Shown piece after piece: positions 1 through 7,427 of a stretch of 64,000 bases of DNA. Made by a program: the position numbers and the translations under genes. Source of the DNA: JAAZAI01 sp050942875 (lineage in GTDB: Bacteria; Verrucomicrobiota; Kiritimatiellia; RFP12; UBA3636); assembly GCA_050942875.1 (NCBI GenBank), contig JBMNOD010000004.1:1-64000 (forward strand), in the 5' to 3' direction. The notes below the pieces were generated by a model, which was not told the DNA's origin, did not search any database, and saw only the letters and a program-made list of their open reading frames with translations. How positions within the stretch are numbered: position 1 is the first letter of the stretch; each line of letters starts with the position of its first letter.

Positions 1-99
1 GAATGGCTGTTGTGGTGGAATCCGACATTGTCCCCCTGATGCGACTCTCTCAAGAGGTTTCGAAAATGCTCATGTCTCTTCGCAGCAAACTCTCCTCAA

Positions 100-200
100 G
101 TCCCTAACCCCCAACCACTAGCCGCTAGCCGCTCTCTACCCCCCCCAACCACTAGCCGCTAGCCGCTAGCCGCTAGCCGCTCTCTAACCCCTAACCCCTC
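100..200. repeat. Heptanucleotide (AGCCGCT) repeat tract upstream of iorA
   Basis: Two adjacent blocks both begin CAACCACT and then carry two or four to five copies of the 7-mer AGCCGCT before a CTCTA-rich tail. The same CTAGCC-type heptads recur near 3390, 6830, 8450, 8530 and 37640, always between genes. No promoter or hairpin is obvious here. The first 100 bases of the window show no convincing gene. Confidence 0.8.
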
Positions 201-216
201 CCCCTCCCCCCTCCCC

Positions 217-1977
217 ATGCCTCTCCTCTCCGGAAACGAAGCCCTTGCACGGGGCGCATACGAAGCCGGCGTCGCCGCCGCCTTCGGCTACCCCGGCACG
301 CCATCCACCGAAATCCTCGAAAACCTCGTCCAGCACGCGCCCGAAGGCGTCTACTGCGAATGGTCGCCCAATGAAAAGGTGGCGCTCGAAGCCGCCGCCG
401 GCGCCGCCATCGCCGGCGCCCGCAGCCTCGTCACGATGAAGTGCGTGGGCCTCAACGTCGCCGCCGACCCGCTCATGACGCTCGCCTACACCGGCGTCGC
501 GGGCGGCATGGTGATCGTCGTGGCCGACGACCCGGGCCAGCACTCCTCCCAGACCGAGCAGGACACGCGGCACTACGCCCGCCTGGCGAAGATCCCCGTG
601 CTCGAACCGGCAGACGCGCGCGAATGCCGCGACTTCATGGCGATGGCATTCGAGCTTTCCGAGCAGTACCGCTGCCCGATCCTCCTGCGCACCACGACCT
701 GCGTGAGCCATTCGCGCAGCCTCGTGGAACTCGGCGAACGCCGCGCCCCGAACGCCGTCCGGTTCATCAAGAACGACCCGCAGTTCGTCCCGCTCCCGCT
801 CTGGGGGCGCAAGCTGCGCGTGCAAGCCGAATCGCGCCTCGACGAGCAGGCCGCCGCCGCCTCGGCGGACGCGCGCTTCAACGCGATCCTGCCCGGCGGC
901 GACACCCGCCTCGGCATCGTCTCCAGCGGCGCCCCGGCGCTGCACGCCCGCGAGCTCTTCCCCGACAACCCGATGCTCAAGCTCGGCTGGGCCTTCCCCT
1001 TCCCCGACGACCTCATCCGCCGCTTCGCCGGCACCGTCGACCAACTGCTCGTCATCGAGGAAGTCGATCCCATCCTGGAGGAGCGCATCCGCTCGCTGGG
1101 CATCGCCTGCGTCGGCAAGGCGCTCGTCCCGCGCTGCGGCGAGCTGACGCCCGCCCGCCTCTACGAAGTCCGCGAAAAGCTCGCCGGACGCACCCCGGCG
1201 CTGCCCGCGCCCGTGGCGGAAGCGGCCGACCTGCCCGGCCGTCCGCCCATCCTCTGCCCCGGCTGCCCCCACCGCGGCCTCTTCCTGGCGCTCACGAAGT
1301 TCGACGTCATCGTCTCCGGCGACATCGGTTGCTACAGCCTCGGCGTCTTCCCGCCGCTCAGCCGCACGGACACGCTCCTCTGCATGGGCGCCGGCTTCAC
1401 CGTCGCCCACGGCATGCAGAAGGCCGGCGAGAAGCGCCCGATCGTCGGCGTCGTCGGCGACTCCACCTTCTTCCATTCCGGCATCACCGGCCTGCTCGAC
1501 ATCGTCTACAACAAAGGCGCGACGAAGCTCGTCGTCGTGGACAACCGCATCACGGCGATGACCGGCCACCAGGACCACCCCGGCACGGGGCTCACCCTGA
1601 TGGGCGAGCCGACGAAGGCGGCCTCCATCGAAGCCATCGCCAAGGCCTGCGGAATCGAGCGCGTCCACGTCGTCAGCCCCTACGAGCAGGACAAGCTGAT
1701 CGCGATTTTCAAGGAGGAGTTTGCGAACGACGACCCCGCCCTCGTCATCTCGCGCGCCCCCTGCCCGCTCCACGTCAAGCAGCGCATCGGCCCCCGGCGC
1801 CGCATCGACCCCGACGCCTGCAAGAACTGCCGCGCCTGCCTCAAATGCGGCTGCCCGGCCATCGAAAGCGCCGCCAACGGCAAGCCCTCGATCAACCCCG
1901 CCATCTGCATGGGCTGCTCGCTCTGCCAGTCCCTCTGCAAGTTCAACGCCATCCAGCCCGTGAGGGATGAGCCCTAA
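217..1977 (+). CDS. iorA: Indolepyruvate:ferredoxin oxidoreductase, alpha subunit
   Basis: IorA oxidatively decarboxylates aryl pyruvates from aromatic amino acids to aryl-CoA, using thiamine diphosphate and passing electrons to ferredoxin in the cytoplasm. The 586-residue length is normal for the family. The N-terminal pyrimidine-binding region begins at about residue 5 (GNEALARGA, GYPGTPSTE). The TPP domain at about 350-510 shows GDIGCYSLG and GDSTFFHSG. The C-terminus carries two ferredoxin clusters, CKNCRACLKCGC and CMGCSLCQSLC. The ATG follows a pyrimidine-rich leader without a clear Shine-Dalgarno. The partner gene iorB is not adjacent: the next gene is an unrelated dehydrogenase. Confidence 0.93.
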   Translation: MPLLSGNEALARGAYEAGVAAAFGYPGTPSTEILENLVQHAPEGVYCEWSPNEKVALEAAAGAAIAGARSLVTMKCVGLNVAADPLMTLAYTGVAGGMVIVVADDPGQHSSQTEQDTRHYARLAKIPVLEPADARECRDFMAMAFELSEQYRCPILLRTTTCVSHSRSLVELGERRAPNAVRFIKNDPQFVPLPLWGRKLRVQAESRLDEQAAAASADARFNAILPGGDTRLGIVSSGAPALHARELFPDNPMLKLGWAFPFPDDLIRRFAGTVDQLLVIEEVDPILEERIRSLGIACVGKALVPRCGELTPARLYEVREKLAGRTPALPAPVAEAADLPGRPPILCPGCPHRGLFLALTKFDVIVSGDIGCYSLGVFPPLSRTDTLLCMGAGFTVAHGMQKAGEKRPIVGVVGDSTFFHSGITGLLDIVYNKGATKLVVVDNRITAMTGHQDHPGTGLTLMGEPTKAASIEAIAKACGIERVHVVSPYEQDKLIAIFKEEFANDDPALVISRAPCPLHVKQRIGPRRRIDPDACKNCRACLKCGCPAIESAANGKPSINPAICMGCSLCQSLCKFNAIQPVRDEP

Positions 1978-1987
1978 TCCCTTCGAC

Positions 1988-2016
1988 TTGCAAAAAACCG
2001 CGCGGCAGAGTATGAT
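1988..2016 (+). promoter_or_regulatory. Sigma70-type promoter of the 2098 dehydrogenase
   Basis: TTGCAA (-35) and TATGAT (-10) are separated by exactly 17 bp, just after the iorA stop codon. They fit the pattern of the other promoters in the window. The next gene also has AGGAG about 10 bases before its ATG. Confidence 0.65.
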
Positions 2017-2042
2017 ATGCGGCAATTCACGGGCTTGCGGAA

Positions 2043-2063
2043 GCGCTCCGACAGTCGGAGCGC
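2043..2063. promoter_or_regulatory. 21-bp inverted repeat in the 5' leader
   Basis: GCGCTCCGAC and GTCGGAGCGC flank a single A, giving perfect 10-bp arms. The site lies between the -10 at 2011 and the AGGAG ribosome site near 2084, so it would be in the transcript leader. It could be an operator, an RNA hairpin or an iorA terminator. It has no T-run, which makes an intrinsic terminator less likely. Confidence 0.5.
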
Positions 2064-2097
2064 CCCTGCCCGATGCACCTACTAGGAGTCCTGCCCC

Positions 2098-3090
2098 ATG
2101 CCCAAGATTGCCATCGTCTCTGTCGCCCACATCCACAGTCGTGATTTCTGCAAAACCATCAGCCGGCACGTCTCTGGAAAGGCTCCGCACGTCATCTGGG
2201 ACGAGAATCCCGAGCGCGGCGCCAAGTACGCCGCCGAATTCAATTGCCCGTTTGAACCCGATCTCGACCAGGTTCTCGCCGACCCGCAAGTCGAGGCCTT
2301 TGTCATCTGCGCAGAAAACACCCGCCACCTGCCGCTTCTCCGCAAGGTGCTGCCCGTCGGCAAGCCGACGATGTGCGAGAAGCCGATGGCCACAGTCCCG
2401 GCGGACGCCGATGAAATCGTCGCCCTCACGAAACAGCACAAGACGCCGCTCATCTTTGGCTACTTCCAGCCGTTCTTCGGCGAGAATCGCGCGGTGAAGC
2501 GCATCCTGGCGACCGACGAGCTCGGCAAGGTCACGCATCTCATCTTCCGCAATGCGCACCATGCCGCCTACGGCCGCTGGTTTGACAATCCGGATCTGGC
2601 GTGGTTCACCCAGCCCGAGCTTTCAGGCGGCGGCGCACTTCTCGACATGGGCACGCATGCGGTGCACCTGCTGCGCCATCTTGGCGGCCCCGTCACGGAA
2701 GTCTGGTGCATGACAGGCAATTACGCCGGCACGTATCCGGCAGTGGACGACTACGGCGTGATCATGATGAAATTCGCCTCGGGCGCCGTTGGACGCGCCG
2801 AGGCGGGCTGGGTGTTCACAGGAGGCCATGGCGGCCTCGAAGTGATCGGCTCCAAGCAGAGCATCTGGAACGCAGGCGGCCTCAAAATGGGAGGCCCTGG
2901 AATCCCTGCGACGCCCGTGGCGGCAGACGAGGCGCGGCCCGACCGCATCCATCGGCTCATCGCCCTTGTGAAGGGCGAACTGCCAGCGGAAGAGATCGAA
3001 GAAGATCTCGTCGCCGCCGCTGACGCCGTCAAGATCATGGCCGCCGCCTATGAATCTGCAGAAACCGGACGCTGGACGCCCTGCCGATAA
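2098..3090 (+). CDS. Gfo/Idh/MocA family oxidoreductase
   Basis: This is a predicted NAD(P)-dependent sugar or polyol dehydrogenase of 330 residues. The family signature CEKPMA at about residues 93-98 gives the catalytic lysine, and the C-terminal alpha/beta domain contains GGGALLDMGTHAVHLLRHLGG with the usual DxGxH. The N-terminal nucleotide-binding turn reads VSVAHIHS rather than G-x-G-x-x-G, so the Rossmann loop is atypical. AGGAG before the ATG and a promoter at 1988 support a monocistronic unit. Substrate cannot be told from sequence. It is not a close copy of the second family member at 3734-4843. Confidence 0.85.
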   Translation: MPKIAIVSVAHIHSRDFCKTISRHVSGKAPHVIWDENPERGAKYAAEFNCPFEPDLDQVLADPQVEAFVICAENTRHLPLLRKVLPVGKPTMCEKPMATVPADADEIVALTKQHKTPLIFGYFQPFFGENRAVKRILATDELGKVTHLIFRNAHHAAYGRWFDNPDLAWFTQPELSGGGALLDMGTHAVHLLRHLGGPVTEVWCMTGNYAGTYPAVDDYGVIMMKFASGAVGRAEAGWVFTGGHGGLEVIGSKQSIWNAGGLKMGGPGIPATPVAADEARPDRIHRLIALVKGELPAEEIEEDLVAAADAVKIMAAAYESAETGRWTPCR

Positions 3091-3120
3091 GTCCAAGATC
3101 CAAAGTCCAAGGTCTGCCGC

Positions 3121-3334
3121 AGGGCAACTTTGTTGCGATCCTTGTCGAACTGCCGTGGCGGCTTCGCCGAGTTGTTTTTCTTCCCACGAATCTCCAACAC
3201 GAAAGGAAGACAGTTTTTCCGGTCTTCGACCGTCGTTAATCACTGAAAAACTGCCTTCCCTGCTGGATGCGTGGTTTGTACCGCAGGGGGAATGTTGAGC
3301 GATTAGCGACGGCCGCAGGCCGACAACACTCCCC
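3121..3334. repeat. Intergenic repeat module A, copy 1, with invertible core
   Basis: About 180 bp closely match 6870-7026 in the same orientation (for example GAACTGCCGTGGCGGCTTCG and ACGAAAGGAAGA). At its right end a 28-bp core (3297-3324) sits between GGGGAATGTT (3287-3296) and AACACTCCCC (3325-3334). In the second copy this core is reverse-complemented. Short reading frames cross the module but have no start signal or recognisable protein. It may be a MITE-like or other non-coding repeat. Confidence 0.75.
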
Positions 3335-3362
3335 TCTGCTTAGCGGAGATTCGTGGGAGCTA

Positions 3363-3430
3363 AAAGCCTTTGTCGCCTTTCGGCACTGGCCCCTAGCCCC
3401 TAGCGACTAGCCCCTGCCGCGAAGCGGCTT
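3363..3430. repeat. Intergenic repeat module B with CTAGCCC heptads
   Basis: The segment reads CTTTGTCGCCTTTCGGCAC followed by heptads of the CCCCTAG/CGACTAG type and a GCCGC-GAA-GCGGC hairpin. It corresponds to the reverse complement of about 6829-6872 and to a forward copy near 8510-8560. No gene is seen between 3335 and 3543. Confidence 0.7.
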
Positions 3431-3543
3431 GCCCCAGACCCCGGTTTTACCTGCTTAGGTGGTTTGGCGTGGGCAAGTGGACGTGTATGGCGTTTCTTGT
3501 CCACAGAAAGCACGGAAAGACACAGAAAGGGAGGTTGTAAACT

Positions 3544-3718
3544 GGGGCCTGGGGTGTCCCCGGCCTGAACTCCGCTCTACGCTCTACGCACTCCTCACTA
3601 AAAGAGGGGGCCTGGGGTGTCCCCAGCCTGAACTCCGCTCTACGCTCTACGCACTCCTCACTAAAAGAGGGGGCCTGGGGTGTCCCCGGCCTGAACTCCG
3701 CTCTACGCTCTACGCACT
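3544..3718. repeat. 63-bp tandem repeat, about 2.8 units
   Basis: Units begin at 3544, 3607 and 3670 (GGGGCCTGGGGTGTCCCC then CTGAACTCCGCTC). Each contains a GGGG..CCCC hairpin and the heptad pair GCTCTAC-GCTCTAC. The period is a multiple of three, so the tract reads open as 21-residue repeats. It has no start region, codon bias or homologous protein that would make it a gene. It lies just past the stop codon of the leftward gene ending at 3734. Confidence 0.85.
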
Positions 3719-3733
3719 AAAGGCGGCGACGTC

Positions 3734-4843
3734 TTACTTGATCGTCACTTCCTTGCCTGCGGCGGCGGAACGATAGAGACCGTCGAGAATCTTCTGGACG
3801 GCGAGACCGTCGTAGCCAGAGGCGTCGAGCTCGGTGCCCTTCAGGCAGCCATTGACCCAGTTCTGGAGCTTGCGCTTGAAGAGGGTGCTCCAGTCCTGCG
3901 TGCCGAGGTACACGGGCTTGGCATTGACCATGAGGTCGTTGAGGTCGGTGTAGATCTCGCCTTGCTCCCAGTTGCAGCCGCCCTTGGTGCCCATGGCGGT
4001 GAAGTTCTGCACATCATGCTCCTTCATGTGGCAGGCGAAAGCGGATTCGATCTGCATGATCGCGCCATTGTCGAAGCGAATCTGCCCGACGGCGAGGTCC
4101 TCGACCGTATAGGTCTTCCAATCCCAGCCAGGCCAGGAGCTCAGCGTGTTGGAGGGCTTGTCGCCGAGGTATGTCCACGTGTTGGCGCTGGCGGCGATCG
4201 GCTTGGGATTGCCCATGAACTCAAGAGCGGCCTCGACGATGTGAACGCCAATGTCGATGAGCGGACCGCCGCCCTGAAGCTCCTTCTGGCCGAAGACGCC
4301 CCAGTTGGGGATGCCGCGGCGACGCAGGGCCTGCACCTTCACAAAAAGGATGTCGCCAAACTGGCCGTTTTCGCGGGCCTTGATGAGGGCGGCAGTGCTG
4401 TCGCGATAGCGCTGCTGGAAGCCGACGGAAAGCTTGACGCCGTTCTTCTCGGCGGCTGCGATCATCTTCTGGCACTCGGCCGGGTTCATGGCCATGGGCT
4501 TCTCGACCATCGCGTGGCAGCCGGCGTTGCAGGCATCCACGACGGGGGCGCAATGCACGCCGTTGGGGGTGCAAACGTCGACGGCGTCGGGCTTGACGAC
4601 CTTGAGCATTTCCTTCCAATCAAGGAAAAGCGCCTCGCGTGGGACGCCCCACTTCTCGTGCATCACGTCCAGGCGCTCCTGGACGATGTCAACACCGGCG
4701 ACAATCTCGACTTCGGGAATTGACTTGTACGTTTCCAGATGCGTCTGCGCAATGCCGCCGCACCCGATGATGGCGACGCGGAGCTTCTTGCCCTTGTACG
4801 CCTTTTGCTTCGATTCCATTTTCGTGGATACGCTCTGAGCCAT
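3734..4843 (-). CDS. Gfo/Idh/MocA family oxidoreductase
   Basis: This is a predicted NAD(P)-dependent dehydrogenase of 369 residues. A short basic leader precedes a canonical Rossmann motif (IIGCGGIAQTH, about residues 25-35). VEKPMAMN near residue 113 carries the family lysine, and GGGPLIDIGVHIVEAAL gives the DxGxH signature. It is the last gene of a leftward set behind a DeoR regulator and a sugar-phosphate isomerase-like protein, with gaps of 80 and 68 bp. That suggests oxidation of a sugar, inositol or uronate in a catabolic pathway. A weak GAAAGAAG stands before the ATG. The exact substrate is not inferable. Confidence 0.88.
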   Translation of the reverse strand: MAQSVSTKMESKQKAYKGKKLRVAIIGCGGIAQTHLETYKSIPEVEIVAGVDIVQERLDVMHEKWGVPREALFLDWKEMLKVVKPDAVDVCTPNGVHCAPVVDACNAGCHAMVEKPMAMNPAECQKMIAAAEKNGVKLSVGFQQRYRDSTAALIKARENGQFGDILFVKVQALRRRGIPNWGVFGQKELQGGGPLIDIGVHIVEAALEFMGNPKPIAASANTWTYLGDKPSNTLSSWPGWDWKTYTVEDLAVGQIRFDNGAIMQIESAFACHMKEHDVQNFTAMGTKGGCNWEQGEIYTDLNDLMVNAKPVYLGTQDWSTLFKRKLQNWVNGCLKGTELDASGYDGLAVQKILDGLYRSAAAGKEVTIK

Positions 4844-4911
4844 TTCGATCTTCTTTCTTTTCTGGGTTTCGTTGAATCTCCGGAAGAGCCGGAAAAATTC
4901 TGCTGTTGGGT

Positions 4912-5766
4912 TTACGCCTTCGGCCGCTCGGCCTCCGATAAAAGTTTCTCAAGGTAGCGGACCGTTTCCGCAATGTCCTTCTTCTGCTGTTCGCCCGAGA
5001 TTTCGCGTTCGATGATGAAATCGCCGTCGAAACCGATGTCGAGCAGACGACGGACGAACTCGGGGTAGCGCACCATGCCGTCGCCAACCTTCACCTCGGG
5101 ACCGAGGTGCGCGCCGTTTGTGGGAACGCAACCGTCCTTGGCATGGACGCAGCGCACATGCTTGCCAAACACCTCAAGGGCATCGATCGGATTGCCGCGC
5201 CCGTACATGAGCAGGTTCGCCGGATCGAGGTTGATCCCGAGATTGTCCAGGCCAACAGTCTCAATGTAACGCAGCAACGTAACCGGCGTCTCCTGCCCCG
5301 TCTCAAACCAGAAGCCAAGGCCACGATCCTTGCAATAACGCGCCACCTGGTCGATCGCAATGCACGTCGGTTCAAACTCGGGATCGGTCATGTTCTCCGG
5401 CAGGAAGCCGCAATGGGTAACGATGGCCGGGGCTCCCAGCTCCACCGCAAAGTCCGCCCACCGCTGGAGCGCTTCGATTCGCGCCCAACGAAACTCGGGG
5501 GGAACAAGCCCGAGCGTAATGGGGCCGTGGGTGAAATTCCAATGGGCCGGACCCGGAACGCCCGCCCAAAACGCCGTGATCCGAACGCCGTTGTCAGCAG
5601 CGCGCTGACGAGTCGCACGGGCGTACTCGGGCTTGCAATGCGCCGGAGTCCAACTGACGACCTGGCAGCACGAAAGTCCAAAATCGGAAACGACGTCAAT
5701 ACTCGAGCCGTCAGGCTTCAGTCCGCTCATCACGCCGATGGCATTTTTCACTGGGGTTTCGCTCAT
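4912..5766 (-). CDS. Sugar phosphate isomerase/epimerase (AP endonuclease family 2 TIM barrel)
   Basis: The 284-residue protein has the look of xylose-isomerase-like TIM barrels. Candidate metal ligands are Glu in WFETGQE near residue 155, Asp in GINLDPANL near 180, His in VHAKDG near 210 and Glu at FIIERE near 253. Such enzymes interconvert ketoses or sugar phosphates and are often encoded beside Gfo/Idh/MocA dehydrogenases, as here. The gene lies 80 bp after the DeoR regulator and 68 bp before the dehydrogenase on the same strand. Its specific substrate cannot be assigned. Confidence 0.82.
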   Translation of the reverse strand: MSETPVKNAIGVMSGLKPDGSSIDVVSDFGLSCCQVVSWTPAHCKPEYARATRQRAADNGVRITAFWAGVPGPAHWNFTHGPITLGLVPPEFRWARIEALQRWADFAVELGAPAIVTHCGFLPENMTDPEFEPTCIAIDQVARYCKDRGLGFWFETGQETPVTLLRYIETVGLDNLGINLDPANLLMYGRGNPIDALEVFGKHVRCVHAKDGCVPTNGAHLGPEVKVGDGMVRYPEFVRRLLDIGFDGDFIIEREISGEQQKKDIAETVRYLEKLLSEAERPKA

Positions 5767-5846
5767 GAAACTTTCTCAAAAAAAAAGGAGTTTAAGAAAT
5801 CGGCGGAAATTCTATCATGCCGAGAGCAAGAAAGGAAGCAAAATAG

Positions 5847-6644
5847 CTAATGGACCGTCACGTGAGCCCGACGAAACGCCCGCTCGTAATCCCGAGGCAA
5901 CGGGCCGTCGGTCACAAGTGCCTGGATGTCGTCGAGCGTCGCGAAGGTGTGGGGCATGGTGCCGTTGAATTTGCTCGAATCCATGAGCACCACGACGTGG
6001 CGGGCCTTTCTCATGACCAGGCGCTTCAGCTCGGCTTCATGATAATCGCCGCACGAGAAACCGCTCGAAAGCGAAAAAGCGCTGGCCGCCATGAAGGCCA
6101 GATCAATGTTGAGCGTCTTGACGTACTCGACCGCGTTGAAGCCCGAGAGCGTCAGCGTCTCGCGATGAAGCTGGCCGCCCGTGAGATTGATCTTCACGTT
6201 CGGGAGCTTGACGAGCTCAAGCGCCACGTTCGGAGCCGGGGTCAGCACGAACAGGTTCTGGTCCGGCACGCGCTGGGCGAAACACATGCACGTCGTGCCC
6301 GAGTCGATGTAGATCGAACGCCCCGGCGACAGCAGCTCCACCGCCTTGCGCGCGATGGCCATCTTGGCCTCGGCATGCTCCGTCTGGCGCTGCGTGTAGG
6401 CGGCCTCCTTGAGCATCGACAGATGCGCGATCGACTTCGCGCCCCCGCGAATGCGCACCACGTCGCCCCGGCGCTCCAGAAATTCCAGGTCGCGCCGCAA
6501 CGTCATGCTCGAGACGCCCGGATGGCGCGCCTGAAGATCGGCGAGCATCACCTCGCCTTTCGATTGAATGTAGCTGTTGACGTCTTCTCGACGTTCTGCA
6601 GGCATCGACTTGAAGCCTTCGGGGATCGTCAATTGCGTGGACAC
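5847..6644 (-). CDS. DeoR/GlpR-family transcriptional regulator
   Basis: This DNA-binding repressor has 265 residues. The N-terminal winged helix-turn-helix (about 25-70) contains SSMTLRRDLEFLERRGDVVR, the usual DeoR recognition helix. The DeoRC sensor domain includes IYIDSGTTCMCFAQ, the phosphosugar-binding turn. The start is taken as GTG at 6644 with AAGGA about 8 bases upstream; an internal ATG at 6605 is the alternative. It heads the operon with the isomerase and dehydrogenase and probably controls it in response to a sugar phosphate. Confidence 0.88.
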   Translation of the reverse strand: MSTQLTIPEGFKSMPAERREDVNSYIQSKGEVMLADLQARHPGVSSMTLRRDLEFLERRGDVVRIRGGAKSIAHLSMLKEAAYTQRQTEHAEAKMAIARKAVELLSPGRSIYIDSGTTCMCFAQRVPDQNLFVLTPAPNVALELVKLPNVKINLTGGQLHRETLTLSGFNAVEYVKTLNIDLAFMAASAFSLSSGFSCGDYHEAELKRLVMRKARHVVVLMDSSKFNGTMPHTFATLDDIQALVTDGPLPRDYERAFRRAHVTVH

Positions 6645-6702
6645 CGCATGGTTCCTTGAGATAGAGAGGAGTGGCTGAAGAAATTACGAATTGCAGATCA
6701 AA

Positions 6703-6731
6703 AATATAGCAGTTTGCAGGACTCTGCGCAA
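6703..6731 (-). promoter_or_regulatory. Promoter of the DeoR operon
   Basis: On the minus strand TTGCGC and TATATT are 17 bp apart, with TGC directly before the -10 (extended -10). The -10 lies about 60 bases upstream of the GTG start, leaving room for an operator. Confidence 0.6.
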
Positions 6732-6819
6732 GCAATCGCCGCAATCGGTCAGTCGCCGGGGTTGGTCGCGAAACGCTTGTCGCCCAGTCTCGAACCCGCC
6801 CCGTCGCCTGCCCGATGGA

Positions 6820-7067
6820 GTCGCCAGTCGCTAGGGGCTAGTCGCTGGTGCCGAAAGGCAGCTTTGTCGCAAACTTTGTCGAACTGCCGTGGCGGCTTCG
6901 CCGAGTCGTTTTTCTTCCCACGAATCTCCACGAAAGGAAGACTGTTTTTCCGGTCTTCGACCGTCGTCAATCACTGAAAAACAGCCTTCCCTGCTGGATG
7001 CGGGTTTGTACCGCAGGGGGAATGTTGTCGGCCTGCGGTCGTCGCTAATCGCTCGACATCCCCCCTG
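6820..7067. repeat. Repeat modules B (inverted) and A, copy 2, with flipped core
   Basis: Bases 6829-6872 are the reverse complement of module B at 3363. Bases 6870-7026 repeat module A of 3121-3296 with few differences. The 28-bp core 7027-7054 matches the reverse complement of 3297-3324 at 27 of 28 positions and sits between GGGGAATGTT (7017-7026) and GACATCCCCC. No protein gene is supported here. Confidence 0.75.
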
Positions 7068-7070
7068 CGG

Positions 7071-7290
7071 CAAGGGTGAGAGCAAGGGTAAAGCGAGTAA
7101 GTGTGGAAGAGAGAAAGGGAGCAAGAACAAGAGTAAGTGTGTGCTTCGCACGGGACAGACGCGGGGCACGGAAGCCACAGGGGCGATGCAAGAAGCAACC
7201 AAAGGGCGGAGTTCGCACACTTTCTCCCCCACTTGCTCGCACCCTTGCTCCCGATACACTTGCTCCCACTGTTGCTCCTGCCGCAAAGCG
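7071..7290. repeat. Purine-rich tract with inverted GAGCAAG/CTTGCTC words
   Basis: The left part (7071-7140) is purine-rich with repeated AGCAAG, GAGTAAG and AAGCGAG words. The right part (7225-7285) is pyrimidine-rich with four CTTGCTC or GTTGCTC words. The halves are approximate reverse complements across about 100 bp and could fold into an imperfect stem. CTTGCTCGC words recur just after rpe near 8130. Several frames are open by composition but none looks coding. Confidence 0.5.
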
Positions 7291-7427
7291 ACACTTCCTA
7301 CGCTCATCCAGCAGGGAAGGCTTGTTCGAACTACGAAGCCTCCTGAACCCCGAACCCCGAACCCTCGGCAAGTCAACGCCTTTGACTCGACGTTGACTCG
7401 TCATTGAAATCACCACTGAAATATGCG

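Noticed and set aside
184..2562. A 792-codon leftward open frame over iorA and the next gene
   Set aside because: It crosses two well-supported rightward genes and an intergenic promoter. Its translation is low-complexity Asp/Gly/Val/Arg, typical of GC-rich antisense frames.
3050..3298. Small open frames in repeat module A (also at 6889-7407)
   Set aside because: Similarity between the two copies follows the DNA repeat, including non-coding parts. There is no ribosome site, and the frames differ in length and ends.
3459..3776. 105-codon frame with 21-residue repeats
   Set aside because: The repeat is a DNA tandem array whose 63-bp period happens to be a multiple of three. It runs into the end of a convergent gene and has no coding signals.
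5767..5846. A second promoter before the isomerase gene (TTCCTT, 17 bp, TAGAAT on the minus strand)
   Set aside because: Both elements are poor matches and the gene is only 80 bp after the DeoR gene on the same strand, so operon read-through is a sufficient explanation.
7071..7290. Possible CRISPR array or direct-repeat system before rpe
   Set aside because: The repeated words are 6-8 bases, irregularly spaced, with no constant repeat or spacers and no cas genes in the window.
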